Assembly: GCA_000697335.1 (NCBI GenBank)
Contig: JNEM01006770.1
Coordinates: forward strand, 1 to 22,545
DNA from: Conidiobolus incongruus B7586
Taxonomy: Eukaryota; Entomophthoromycota; Entomophthoromycetes; Entomophthorales; Conidiobolaceae
DNA length: 22,545 nucleotides
Direction: 5' to 3'
Under the pieces are notes generated by a model. The model searched no databases. It worked only from the letters and a program-made list of their open reading frames with translations, and was not told the origin of the DNA. Positions 1-10,873 of the stretch are shown piece after piece (position 1 is the first letter of the stretch; every line of letters begins with the position of its first letter). Position numbers and translations under genes: made by a program.

Positions 1-1199
1 CATATTTATTATTAAAGATTAAATGTATTAGAACTTTATTTTAAATATATTTTAATAATTAATTTATATTGAAAAAATTTAATTAAATTTTATTTATAAA
101 TATTTATAAAAAAATTATAATTGAATATCGATTAAATTATTAGTCCCTATCTTTTTGATATAATTATTATAATATAAAAAAAATATTTTATTATGAAATT
201 TAATTTATATCTTAATATATAATATATTATAAATGGAATTTGAAATAATAAGCAATTATTCCTAAGAAACAATATTTTTTTAAATTTTAATAAGTTTTAT
301 AATATAAAAATTAGAATATTTTATTCCATAAAATTATAAATTGCTAATATTAATATATTATTTTATTTTTTTTATTTTTCTAAAAAATATAATTTTTATT
401 ATCTTATTAGAATTAATATTAATATTTGAGATATTAAATAATTATATGATAAATATATTATAAATAAATAAACTAACAAATCTATGATAAAAATTGGATT
501 TAATTATTTTAAATAATTTTCCAATTAGAAAAATAATTTAAAATCAATTAATTTAAAATATTATATTAATTAATTTTAGGGCAATACTCAAGTTGAATTA
601 TTATATTATATTTGCTTCTAATGATGAGATTGACTAAGCAAATATTAACTCACTTTAGTATCATTATAATTTATATGATTTATTTCAAATGATATTGACT
701 AAAATCAATAATATTATTATATTCCTAATGTTTTAAAAAGTTAAAATTGGGTATAATTCAATTAAATAATCAATATTCTAATTTAATCAAAAATTATTTA
801 TATATTATCAAATTATTATTGAAAGTTAATTTTACATACTTGCATATCTATAATTTGAATAATTCTCAATATATAGATGTTTTTAAAATTACAATATTGG
901 ATAACATAGGCTTGGAAAATAAAATAAGTACTATTCAAATTATCTAAACTATAATATATTTTTGTTTATATTATTCCAAATTATCAATTTACAAACAAAA
1001 AATAAAATTATACACAGTATAAATAGATTATGTATATTTGGCATATTGGATGTAGCAAATATAACTTCGATTTTAAATGATATACTAATCAATTACTAAA
1101 TTTAATTATTTGAGTTTATTTAAAAGTATATAAGGTTTATGTGAGGAGAGTAAATATTATTTTAAAATTAATATGAGTTAAAAACAATCAAATATTTAA
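1..1199. other. AT-rich intergenic region, no gene seen
   Basis: Almost pure A/T sequence with stops in all frames. The open frame at 747-947 is rich in Ile, Asn, Leu and Tyr, as random AT-rich DNA would be, and has no motif. A 10-bp inverted repeat (608-617 against 636-645, 18-nt loop) is the only structure I noticed, and it is within chance for this composition. The 3' flank of the 7TM gene (just left of 1200) should hold its poly(A) site, but I could not pick one with confidence. Confidence 0.6.
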
Positions 1200-2222
1200 C
1201 TAAACAGTTTCTAAAAACTCTTGATTTAAATTGACATTTCCACCTTTTTTGACATCCATTTGAATAGATTTGGCAGATTCCACATCATTTGAGCCGCAAA
1301 GAGTACTCTTTTGGTCTTTAGAGTCCCAAGTATGGCCAGATCCATCTTGAACCAATCTTAATTTCTTTTCGAGGGATTTTTCGGTCCAGTATTCCATCAT
1401 CAAACTGATACATTTGGTGTGAACAGCCCATCGAATTTGGTAAAAGATTTCAGGATTCCAGGTACCGTACCCGTTCCAAAGCAAAATTGTAAACATTGTT
1501 ACAATTGTCAAATCTCCGACTAGAATAAAATATATGCCTACATCTAGTCCGATTTGATTAATAAACTTAGAAGGATTTGAAATCTTCAATTTGGCATCTG
1601 GATTCTGTCTTCTAAATTGGTGATAATGCAAATAGATTAACATGAAAGTAAAGGGAATGGAAGTAAAATGAGGTACTAAGTCAATAATTAAAATAGCCAT
1701 AAACTCTGTTGGAAGAAAAGAAACAGCACAGAAGGTAGCCACATCAGTAAAAGATTTCAATAGGTAGATGTCGAAGAATGTGTTAAGAGCTTTGGAGATC
1801 AGCACACAGAAGCCGAAGTAAAATAAGTTAAACCACTTCAATATAAAAATGTTTGGATGATTAAGACCGCTTATGACCTTGTTGAATCGATAGCATTGTA
1901 GGAAATCCATTCCAAAAACACTTAAGAAATATGATACATGATTATAGTAACCCTTAAATGCACAGTTTGTCGCCCAGAAGTAGTCACTCATTCTGCACAA
2001 ATGACAAGTAACAGGCCCAGTTGCTTGCAATAAGTGAACCTGATGGATCCAGGTCCTCGCTTTACGGTAGAACATTTTGACAGCATTAATGAAAGCGTTG
2101 GCATGGACGATAAAGGTAGCTGAATAAATAATCAAAGCCATGTTCAACATCATATACCATTCCTTCTCAAACAACATAGGTACTTGGGCTTCAGGCCCAT
2201 TACTGACTAACGATATGGTCAT
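1200..2222 (-). CDS. multi-pass membrane protein, 7TM receptor-like
   Basis: Uninterrupted frame of 340 codons from the first ATG (2220-2222) to TAA. About six to seven hydrophobic segments follow one another. In numbering that starts five codons upstream at 2237, they lie near residues 28-52, 85-115 (probably two passes), 129-152, 168-190, 190-206, 231-254 and 262-283. Short polar loops separate them, and a hydrophilic, Lys/Asp/Ser-rich tail of about 60 residues follows. This is the topology of a 7TM (GPCR-like) receptor with a cytoplasmic C-terminus. A Cys-rich patch (TCHLCR, then C92 and C115) could form a disulphide, and DFLQCYRF lies near the end of the third helix, where GPCRs carry a D/E-R-Y motif. 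I do not recognise the exact family, so ligand and partner are unknown. The frame stays open upstream to 2254, next to a good 3' splice site, so the true start is probably in an earlier exon and the product is likely longer. A non-receptor membrane protein remains possible. Confidence 0.72.
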   Translation of the reverse strand: MTISLVSNGPEAQVPMLFEKEWYMMLNMALIIYSATFIVHANAFINAVKMFYRKARTWIHQVHLLQATGPVTCHLCRMSDYFWATNCAFKGYYNHVSYFLSVFGMDFLQCYRFNKVISGLNHPNIFILKWFNLFYFGFCVLISKALNTFFDIYLLKSFTDVATFCAVSFLPTEFMAILIIDLVPHFTSIPFTFMLIYLHYHQFRRQNPDAKLKISNPSKFINQIGLDVGIYFILVGDLTIVTMFTILLWNGYGTWNPEIFYQIRWAVHTKCISLMMEYWTEKSLEKKLRLVQDGSGHTWDSKDQKSTLCGSNDVESAKSIQMDVKKGGNVNLNQEFLETV

Positions 2223-2254
2223 TAAGTAGTAACTCAAGATAAATCGAAAAAAAT
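2223..2254 (-). other. likely 5' extension of the 7TM coding exon, with 3' splice site
   Basis: Upstream of the first ATG the frame continues without a stop (FFRFILSYYL, hydrophobic). It reaches a pyrimidine-rich TTATTTTACAG whose AG is at 2255-2256, a good 3' splice site. This implies an intron and an upstream start exon beginning in phase 1 (one base of a split codon). I tested the donor-like sites at about 2324 (GTAATT and GTTAGG). Both bring an in-frame stop just upstream, so the first exon is unresolved. It may lie between 2330 and 2700. Confidence 0.45.
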
Positions 2255-2256
2255 CT

Positions 2257-4639
2257 GTAAAATAAGGATTTGATAAGTGATAAACATAGCTTTAAATACT
2301 CTTAAAAATTTGAACTTAATTACCTAACTAATTCAAATATAGATCAAAAAGTTTCAAAACGAATTTTATATTATTTTATTCAAAATTCTAATCCCCGTAT
2401 AACTGATCGATTTTATAGGCTTAAATTTTGAAATTTGCCAATCAACCAAATATCTCCTTATTTGACCAACCCTGAATTTGATATTAATATCTGAGTTAGA
2501 ATTCTCATTTGTATAAAATACTTAAATTAGTGAGGTTTAAACAAAAAGGGGAGCTAATATTATATTCAATAATCAACTATTGACTAAATAGGACTAAATG
2601 AACATGGTTAGAATACTCGCAACAATAATACTGATTAAACTATTTTACACTTTTCAAGACATATTTTTAATATAACAAAATTGGATAATCGGAAATTATT
2701 GATAATTTAAAAGATTTTCAAAAACTAAAAAACAATTAAAATTCCTTTATTTATCTATATAGATCAATCAAACTTTGATTAGGAAGATGACTTGATTTAG
2801 TTAGAATAGATTATACAATTTTATTTAATGGTTCCTTTAAGTAATATTTTGATGATTATTTGTTCATTCGTATTGGTTAATGTTTATTTATTTTGATATT
2901 TTTCATACTATTAAATCTTGGTCATTATATATAAAATAATATTTCATAATATCATATTTGTTATAGTAAAGAAAATGATAATATTAAAATGAGTCAATTA
3001 CAACAAACGTATTTTAATCTAATTACTTAATTCAGTTACTTTACATTTTTATTCAATTTAAAGTTACAAAAAAATTTATTCTTATGATTTTCTTAATCCT
3101 TAATCCTACAGATTTAGGGTTACTTTAATTTCAAATAAATTTACTATTCAATTTATCCCTTAGAAGATCATCCTATTTTTACATTAAATTTATCTCTGAT
3201 TAATTTTAATACTGAAAAGTAAAATATTAGCCAATGTAATATTTATATTTGGATAATTAGGCAGAATAATCTAAATACAATACTTAGAAATGATCTAATA
3301 AGATTGTTTATGGTACTGAGTCCGTTTAATGGTTCGAAATTGAAAAAAAACGATGTAAATTTGAGTTTTCGAATAAGATTCAATGTACTATTAAATTTAC
3401 TTCTTTTTTCAATATAGTATTATAACTGTATAATTTAAAGAAATACATAATATAATAATATAACAATATTTTAATATCTCTCACAAAATATTAATAATAT
3501 TAATATTTTGACTAATTATTTTGAAAAATGTAAAACATTTTATATTTCATCAATCTCACATAAGAAAAACAATAAACATTTAATTACTTTACTTGGCATA
3601 TATAATTGATAAGTATATTGATGTAGTATAGCTGTATAACTTGATTTACATCATTGTCATTTTTAATCATAATACCTTTAATTATACGATATTATATATA
3701 CATTCAAATTAATAGTGTATATATAGAATGTTTTTCAATTAACTTATACTCATCCAAATATGTCAAAAAAATTTCAAGTATACAATTGTGAATATCTTTA
3801 AAATTTACTATTAGGTATATTTTTAATAATCTAAATATGGATTATCATGGAAAATATTATCATAATAATCTATAAATAATATGTCATTTTAGAATTAGGC
3901 ATATTATAAAACAATATATTTATTATGATAATAATACAATTATATAATATTCTATATTGTTAAATTTTTAATTATATATAATTAAAACAAATATTTATAA
4001 TTATTATATTATTATATTATGATCCAAAAATATTACAAATTATAATATATTAGAGTAAGAATAATAAATAAAATTTCAATTAATTTGAATATTACATTAA
4101 TTATCAATCTTGAAATTTGAGTTAATTTATCAGAATATAACTGGTATCCAGGAATTATAATGAATATATTAAATTTAATATTTATATTATTCTAAATTCA
4201 ATAATATTTATATATTTAAAAAATTTGAATTAAATCACATGATATATTTGTTAATATTTTTGAAAGTATTAATGATATATTGTATTCAAAATAAAGATAA
4301 TTATTTAATAATGGTTAGTTGATATCTTTTGAGTAATAAATATTAGAATATGATTTTGCTTTAAAATGTTATAAATGTTAATAATAAATTATATATATAT
4401 ATATTATTAAAATCAAAATTATATTTTATTAAAAAAAAGCATTATAATTTAATTATCAAATATTCAATTAATTTATTATAAAATTTTGATAATTATCTAA
4501 TTAAATTTTAAATTATAATAATAATAATAATAATAATTAATACTGTTATAAGATTAAGAGTATTGTAATCTTCATAAAAATAATTTATTAAACTAATAAA
4601 AAAGTAATTTAAGCTTGAATATTTAAATTTAAATTAAAA
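2257..4639. other. AT-rich intergenic region, possible missing 5' exon near 2330-2700
   Basis: No open frame with coding character on either strand. The first few hundred bases should hold the 5' exon and promoter of the 7TM gene, which I could not place. A short ATG-started stretch at about 2509 (minus) encodes only 16 residues and has no donor in the needed phase. Short (TA)n near 4390-4404 and (ATA)n near 4513-4536 are simple repeats. Confidence 0.5.
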
Positions 4640-7297
4640 TTAAAATTTGTAATATTTCTTATAATTCTTTTTGAAAAAGTCCAAGAATTCTTTCCAGAAT
4701 GAGAATTTGTCTGATGGTGGAGGTTTGGTTCCAGATGATGAAGGAGAAGGTAAAGATGACGTGGTTGGGCTAGGAGTGATGGTTGTGTATTGAGGATATT
4801 TAATGGTAGTTGGACGAACTGGATATCCTCGAGTGGTAGTAGTCGTCTTTACCGGATAACGATTAATTGTGGTAGTAGTGGTCTTTACAGGATAAGGTCT
4901 GCGGGTAGTGGTAGTAGTCGTAGTTTTCACGGGATAAGGCTCAGTGGTTGTTGTGGTAGTGGTAGTGATAGTTGTAGTTGTAGTAGTTTTGACAGGGTAA
5001 AGTTCAGTGGTGGTAGTGGTGGTAGTTGTAGTGGTGGTCTTCACAGGATAAGGCTTTCTAGTAGTAGTTGTGGTAGTGGTAGACTTGATTGGATAAGGAT
5101 CGGTGGTTGTTGTGGTAGTGGTAGTGATAGTTGTAGTTGTAGTAGTTTTGACAGGGTAAAGTTCAGTGGTGGTAGTGGTGGTAGTTGTAGTGGTGGTCTT
5201 CACAGGATAAGGCTTTCTAGTAGTAGTTGTGGTAGTGGTAGACTTGATTGGATAAGGATCGGTGGTTGTTGTGGTAGTGGTAGTGATAGTTGTAGTTGTA
5301 GTAGTTTTGACAGGGTAAAGTTCAGTGGTGGTAGTGGTGGTAGTTGTAGTGGTGGTCTTCACAGGATAAGGCTTTCTAGTAGTAGTTGTGGTAGTGGTAG
5401 ACTTGATTGGATAAGGATCGGTGGTTGTTGTGGTAGTGGTAGTGATAGTTGTAGTTGTAGTAGTTTTGACAGGGTAAAGTTCAGTGGTGGTAGTGGTGGT
5501 AGTTGTAGTGGTGGTCTTTACAGGATAAGGCTCGATTGTAGTAGTTGTGGTAGTGGTAGACTTGACTGGATAAGGATCGGTGGTTGTTGTAGTAGTTGTG
5601 GTAGTATTAACTGGATAAGGATCGGTGGTTGTTGTGGTAGTTGTAGTGGTGGTCTTTACAGGATAAGGCTTGGTTGTAGTAGTCGTGGTAGTTTTGACAG
5701 GATATCCATCCGAGGAAGAAGATTCTGAAGATGGTCCAGGAGAAGATGAGCTAGTTGAGGAGCTAGATTCTGATGATGATCCAGAGCTAGTACTACTAGA
5801 TTGTGATGATGTACTGGATGAACTAGATTCTGATGATGGGCCTGGTGAAGATGAGCTAGTTGAGGAGCTAGATTCCGAAGATGATCCAGAGCTAGTGCTA
5901 CTAGATTGTGATGATGTAGATGAAGATAACCCAGATGTAGAGCTGCTGGACAATGACGATGTACTAGATGAACTAGATTCTGAGGATGGTCCAGGAGAGG
6001 ATGAACTAGTTGAGGAGCTAGATGAAGATGATCCAGAGCTAGTACTACTAGATTGCGATGATGTGCTAGATGAACTAGTTGAGGAGGTAGATTCCGAAGA
6101 TGATCCAGAGCTAGTACTGCTAGATTGTGATGATGTAGATGAAGATGATCCAGATGTAGAACTGCTGGACAATGACGATGTACTAGATGAACTAGATTCT
6201 GATGATGGACCTGGTGAAGATGAGCTAATTGAGGAGCTAGATGAAGATGATGATCCAGAGTTAGTACTACTAGATTGTGATGATGTACTGGATGAACTAG
6301 ATTCTGAGGATGGTCCAGGAGAGGATGAGCTAGTTGAGGAGCTAGATGAAGATGATCCAGAGCTAGTGCTACTAGATTGTGATGATGTACTGGATGAACT
6401 AGATTCTGATGATGGGCCTGGTGAAGATGAGCTAGTTGAGGAGCTAGATTCTGATGATGATCCAGAGCTAGTGCTACTAGATTGTGATGATGTACTAGAT
6501 GAGCTAGATTCCGAAGATGACCCAGATGTAGAGCTGCTGGACGATGATGAAGTACTAGATGAACTAGATTCTGAAGATGGTCCAGGAGAGGATGAACTAG
6601 TTGAGGAGCTAGATTCCGAAGATGATCCAGAGCTAGTGCTACTAGATTGTGATGATGTAGATGAAGATGACCCAGATGTAGAGCTGCTGGACAATGACGA
6701 TGTACTAGATGAACTAGATTCTGATGATGGTCCAGGAGAGGATGAACTAGTTGAGGAGCTAGATGAAGATGATCCAGAGCTAGTACTACTAGATTGCGAT
6801 GATGTACTAGATGAGCTAGATTCCGAAGATGACCCAGATGTAGAGCTGCTGGACGATGACAATGTACTGGATGAACTAGATTCTGAAGATGGACCTGGTG
6901 AAGATGAGCTAGTTGAGGAGCTAGATCCTGATGATGTAGATGAAGTGCTTGATTTTACTTCATATCCATCACTTGATGTTGTGGTTGTTGTAGTTTTTAC
7001 ATAATATCCAGATGTAGTAGTGGTTGTAGTTTTAACTGGATATCTATCTGAAGTGGTGGTTGTGGTTGTAGCTTTAACGGGGTAACGATTTTGAGTTGTG
7101 GTTGTAGTTTTTATTGGAAAAATGGAAGTTGGTCGTACTGGATAGTAGCCATATTGATGGTATTTTTCAGATAACCAGTTTAAAAACTTATGCTCTTTAT
7201 GCTGATCCAGTTCTTCATTTGGTTCTGCACCAATATCAAATTGGGCATGATGGCCAATTAATAATACACTAAATAAAGATAAATTTTTCAGATTCAT
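4640..7297 (-). CDS. secreted Ser/Thr-rich mucin-like repeat protein
   Basis: A single 885-codon frame from a true ATG. Residues 1-18 look like a signal peptide (basic residue, hydrophobic LSLFSVLLIG, then HHA before Q19). A short acidic/aromatic segment follows, then four or more YPVK-poly-Thr units to about residue 113. A Ser-rich block (about 115-528) holds nine copies of SSPGPSSES among TSSQSSST-type spacers. A Thr-rich block (about 529-835) repeats YPVK or YPIK plus 6 to 12 Thr. The tail has Pro/Ser and ends in a Lys- and aromatic-rich helix-like segment (FWKEFLDFFKKNYKKYYKF). There is no transmembrane segment or evident GPI site at the end, so free secretion is likelier than anchoring. 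Ser/Thr density suggests heavy O-glycosylation. The architecture recalls mucins and poly-Thr glue proteins such as Drosophila Sgs3, but that is resemblance only. Inference: an extracellular coat or adhesive protein. Exact length may vary between strains because of the tandem repeats, and could be affected by assembly. Confidence 0.82.
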   Translation of the reverse strand: MNLKNLSLFSVLLIGHHAQFDIGAEPNEELDQHKEHKFLNWLSEKYHQYGYYPVRPTSIFPIKTTTTTQNRYPVKATTTTTTSDRYPVKTTTTTTSGYYVKTTTTTTSSDGYEVKSSTSSTSSGSSSSTSSSSPGPSSESSSSSTLSSSSSSTSGSSSESSSSSTSSQSSSTSSGSSSSSSSTSSSSPGPSSESSSSSTSSLSSSSTSGSSSSTSSQSSSTSSGSSSESSSSTSSSSPGPSSESSSSSTSSSSSSSTSGSSSESSSSSTSSQSSSTSSGSSSESSSSTSSSSPGPSSESSSSSTSSQSSSTSSGSSSSSSSTSSSSPGPSSESSSSSTSSQSSSTNSGSSSSSSSSISSSSPGPSSESSSSSTSSLSSSSTSGSSSSTSSQSSSTSSGSSSESTSSTSSSSTSSQSSSTSSGSSSSSSSTSSSSPGPSSESSSSSTSSLSSSSTSGLSSSTSSQSSSTSSGSSSESSSSTSSSSPGPSSESSSSSTSSQSSSTSSGSSSESSSSTSSSSPGPSSESSSSDGYPVKTTTTTTTKPYPVKTTTTTTTTTTDPYPVNTTTTTTTTTDPYPVKSTTTTTTTIEPYPVKTTTTTTTTTTTELYPVKTTTTTTITTTTTTTTDPYPIKSTTTTTTTRKPYPVKTTTTTTTTTTTELYPVKTTTTTTITTTTTTTTDPYPIKSTTTTTTTRKPYPVKTTTTTTTTTTTELYPVKTTTTTTITTTTTTTTDPYPIKSTTTTTTTRKPYPVKTTTTTTTTTTTELYPVKTTTTTTITTTTTTTTEPYPVKTTTTTTTRRPYPVKTTTTTINRYPVKTTTTTRGYPVRPTTIKYPQYTTITPSPTTSSLPSPSSSGTKPPPSDKFSFWKEFLDFFKKNYKKYYKF
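4932..5532 (-). repeat. 159-bp tandem repeat inside the mucin-like gene
   Basis: The word gacagggtaa recurs at 4991, 5150, 5309 and 5468, exactly 159 bp (53 codons) apart. The three full units between these points look identical by eye, and partial units flank them on both sides. Each unit encodes two YPVK/YPIK motifs plus one KPYPVK with long Thr runs. The period is a multiple of three, so copy number can change without breaking the frame. Near identity at synonymous sites argues for recent duplication or ongoing homogenisation. Confidence 0.9.
5716..6955 (-). repeat. Ser-rich degenerate repeat block with nine SSPGPSSES modules
   Basis: On the plus strand the module core appears near 5731, 5834, 5986, 6204, 6309, 6412, 6577, 6726 and 6888, in two spellings (ggtccaggagagg and ggcctggtgaag types). 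Spacing varies from about 100 to 220 bp because spacer blocks such as TSSQSSSTSSG and TSSLSSSSTSG are added or dropped. The pattern suggests unequal exchange among older, diverged units. It contrasts with the uniform 159-bp array next to it. Confidence 0.8.
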
Positions 7298-7370
7298 AAC
7301 AGCTGCTTATCTCAATAATATAATTTATTGTACCCAATAAATATTGAAATATATACTTTGCTGTAATCAG

Positions 7371-7381
7371 CTATTTATATA
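7371..7381 (-). promoter_or_regulatory. putative TATA box of the mucin-like gene
   Basis: Read on the minus strand this is TATATAAATAG, about 75 nt before the ATG at 7297. It matches the TATA consensus and sits in a slightly less AT-only stretch (CTGATTACAGC follows). In such AT-rich DNA TATA-like words are common, so the position is the main support. Confidence 0.35.
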
Positions 7382-7384
7382 TAC

Positions 7385-8494
7385 ATTTGTTAATTAAACT
7401 AAATATGCAAATATTTTTTTATTTTATGATTGACAAAATGATTCAAACTCATTATAGCAAAATATCCATTTTAATCTTATATTTTGTTTATCTACTTCTG
7501 CCATCTTATCAATAACTATAGCATTGGTTTTAAAGATTTTCTCTAAGGCATATAATAATCAATCCAATGACTATCAATAGAATTTAGCTTGACCAATATT
7601 ATTTATTCTAGATCATATCTGAAATTTTGATTTAATTGATATCAACTATTTAAATGATTCATATTATTTTTGAATGCTAATATACCTTATAAATTTTATA
7701 TAATAAGGTACATTCTAATTACACTAATTAATATATATTCATACACAATCAAGAATTATATCAATATTTAATTTGTTTTGAAGTTCTAATGATGTGGCGA
7801 TTCAGAACATTTAGGCATTCAGCAATCAATATTAAAATTTAGATAAACCAGAGTAATGAAACGGGATTTGTATTTGTGTAAATTCAATTAAAAATTATTA
7901 AAGTGCATGAATTATTATGAAGATATTGGTCCTTATTTTTTAAGTTTTGAAAATCTTTTAGTCATTTTAGTTACTAATAAAGATATATAATTTCAACATT
8001 TATGCATAAGTTTAATCTTAGAACTCATATTTTTAAATGTAATATAAATAGATCTATATCTCATATCTAATCGCATCTTTGCAAATTCAGAATACTGAAT
8101 TTTGGCCATAAGTGAGAATTAGTTCTAAAAATATAGAATATACCAACTATGCCAAAATCCAATTCGTTTTATGCGAATCATCACAATGCATATATTTATA
8201 AAATATTTCAAAAGCAGAGGTGATAAACTCTGATGTTTATTAGCATTGATATTAAATGCTAATCAAAAATTTCAAAGACCACAATATATTTAGTGATATT
8301 GATTATACAACTGATTTTTCAAAATTATTTTTATATAATATATACCTCTATATACCAGTCAATATATTAGCAATTCACAATTTAAATTACTTTGTTTTAT
8401 TGTTATACCGAATATTAGTTGATAAAATAAGGCTAAATAAAACTTAACTGAAAATCACAACATTTCAAATATGAAGAATTTTTATTTATATTTG

Positions 8495-8533
<39 letters not shown>

Positions 8534-10867
8534 TATTATTATTATTATTATTATTTAGAAACTCAAAATTATATCTTGATAAGCTATACTGTTTAAAGCA
8601 CAAATTTAAATAAATTAATTTGAATAGATATCTACTGATGATTAAGCCAATGTTTCCTATTAAATGTATAAATGTCATTATATCTTTAAGTAATGATCAT
8701 TATTCTTAAGAATGAGTCTATAAATAACTTATATTTTAATCTAATATAGTTGATTATTAATAACCTTTCCGATATAATTAATAAATGTTTTATAATATTA
8801 CTATTTTAGTAATACAGATTTAAATAACTATTTTTAAAATTTTACAACTAGGAATATTTTCTTATTTGATGTGTAATTTCTTCTGATAACAATCATTTTG
8901 ATTATTTTTAATATTAAGTTATGAATTGTATTGATTGCATTTGAATACCGGAGTTATTGGAACCTAATTAAATAACTACACACTGGAATAACATAATAAT
9001 TATCAGGTCTCTTGCAAATATTATAATATGTTTTTTAAATAGAACATCTTCAATTAAATTAGGTGGTATGAATATCATTTGATTTTAATTTAGTGTTATG
9101 AATTTATAGCAGAACATTTGTAATGTGATACTATATCAAAGTTGAATTATTCTCAATAGATTCCAAAAATATATATTGAAATAATGCTCAATATTTTCTT
9201 AGCGTCAACATTTGAATCATCACTATCGTTTTACTGAAACTATAGGAAATGCTACCTTACTAGATTTATAAGTATAAATAAATTTATAACACTATATACA
9301 ACACTTTTGTCATTAATTCTACAAAAGATTTGCTCAAGTTATTTTCGAAAATTAACATGCTTTTGAAATTAAATTTTTTTGAAATCATTCAATGCTGATG
9401 CATTATTAATTAAATCAATCTAATACATTCAAAATTAATTGAAGATCTCGACTCAGCACTGATATATTTATATTAAATTCTCATTCTTTTATCATTGTAA
9501 TCTTAGATTATGAATTCTCATCTCCTAATAGTTAACCAAAAAATTAAATAATAATGTATTAACGATTAAAGGTAAGAAAACACAGGAATCAATATCTCTA
9601 ATAATTACAACGGAATTATAGTTGATCACCTATATTGAAGTCTCATCTTAATGAAACTCTTTAAACCAAAAAATAATTTTCAAATTTAATTTATAATCTT
9701 TAACAATTCTATAAATAACCTGAATTTTAAACAATGCAATCTAAACTATTTTCAAATGTTAATTATTTTGAACACTGGTTAATTTTAATATTTTTGGATT
9801 GAGCATAATTTGATTTGGTGTCTATTAAAATTGCGTGGATAACTATCATTCTGTCTGATTAAACATTTTTTTGATGGAAATTTGATATCAATAATAATAT
9901 TACCTCTTAGAAAGTTTGACCAAGTTAATAAATATGTATAACTCTGGCACTATTCAATCATTTTTACTTCAATTAATGATAATTAGCAAAATAAAAACCC
10001 AGTTTCTATTTCTTTCTAGTATTCCCATTAAGTAAAAATATATTGACAATTCAGATATTTGAATCAGATTCAGAATGTAAAAAATTAATTTTTAAATGGT
10101 TTATTAATATTATATATTAAATTTTCTCGAATCAGTATTAATTTGAATTACTAAGGATGCATTGGAAAATAATGTCACTCATATTAATAATTGAAGATAA
10201 TCAAAAACTACAATCAATATTTAATGACTCATATAAATAAATAATATATATCAATTGTTAATTTTAAACTTATATAACTATTTTAAAATATAATATATTT
10301 TATTATTAAAAATTATAACTGATGAGAAACATTATATGATGTTGAACCCAATTAATCCAAAATTCTATTATTTATCTTTCTGAAATGTATTTGTTTAATT
10401 AAAATGGAGGCATCGTATAATGATTCTATTAAAAAATAATATTGAAAAATATGAAGAGGAATACAAATACCATTTCAAATTTTTTAAAAGTAAAATATCA
10501 ACCTGGAAATATAGACAAAAAATTAGATTCAACTTTTAAAGTTGATTATGATTTAATCATGATAATTTTTTAATATATAATACATTTTCATAGTAACAAA
10601 TTTATCATTACATATTTATTTTTCAAATTTTTGAATTTATTAGAATTATATTGAATTCAATTGAGAAAATTAATATTAAAGAAATTTTAAATGTTGTGAT
10701 GGCGACTTAAAATATTTAATTTAAATATATTAATAAAAATTGAAAAAAATTTTTTGATACAAAAAATAAAGTATGTAATGAAAATTATTTTGAAATATAT
10801 TATTATAGAATGAATAAATATGAAAAAGATTAGGAAAAAATGGAAAAGATGAACAAAAAATAATGAC
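7385..10867. other. long AT-rich intergenic region, no gene seen
   Basis: About 3.5 kb with no frame of coding character. The short frames at 8256-8447, 8433-8678 and 10687-10921 are rich in Ile/Asn/Phe/Tyr, are a translated microsatellite, or run through the tRNA gene. The left end should contain the upstream control region of the mucin-like gene. Confidence 0.55.
8496..8556. repeat. (ATT)n trinucleotide microsatellite
   Basis: About 20 ATT units in one run with a single interruption (ttac near 8527-8530). On the minus strand it would read as poly-Asn in one frame, but nothing around it looks coding. Confidence 0.9.
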
Positions 10868-10872
10868 AAAAA
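10868..10872 (-). terminator. RNA polymerase III T-run terminator of tRNA-Ile
   Basis: One base after the discriminator position, the minus strand reads T5, followed by a further T6 about 10 nt on. This is the usual pol III stop signal and fixes the direction of the tRNA gene. Confidence 0.75.
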
Positions 10873-10873
10873 G

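Noticed and set aside
608-645. Stem-loop with 10-bp arms (ATATTTGCTT / AAGCAAATAT)
   Set aside because: Such inverted repeats are expected by chance in 22 kb of AT-rich DNA, and no gene adjoins it.
3332-3342. GGTTCGAAATT, similar to a tRNA B box
   Set aside because: No cloverleaf can be folded around it and the B-box end (CC) does not match.
4790-5728. Plus-strand Gly/Ser/Cys repeat frame
   Set aside because: Shadow of the Thr repeats of the minus-strand mucin-like gene. The sense strand has the signal peptide, true ATG and sensible ends.
8433-8678. Minus-strand frame with a poly-Asn run
   Set aside because: The Asn run is the (ATT)n microsatellite in translation. The flanks lack coding character, and no homology is recognisable.
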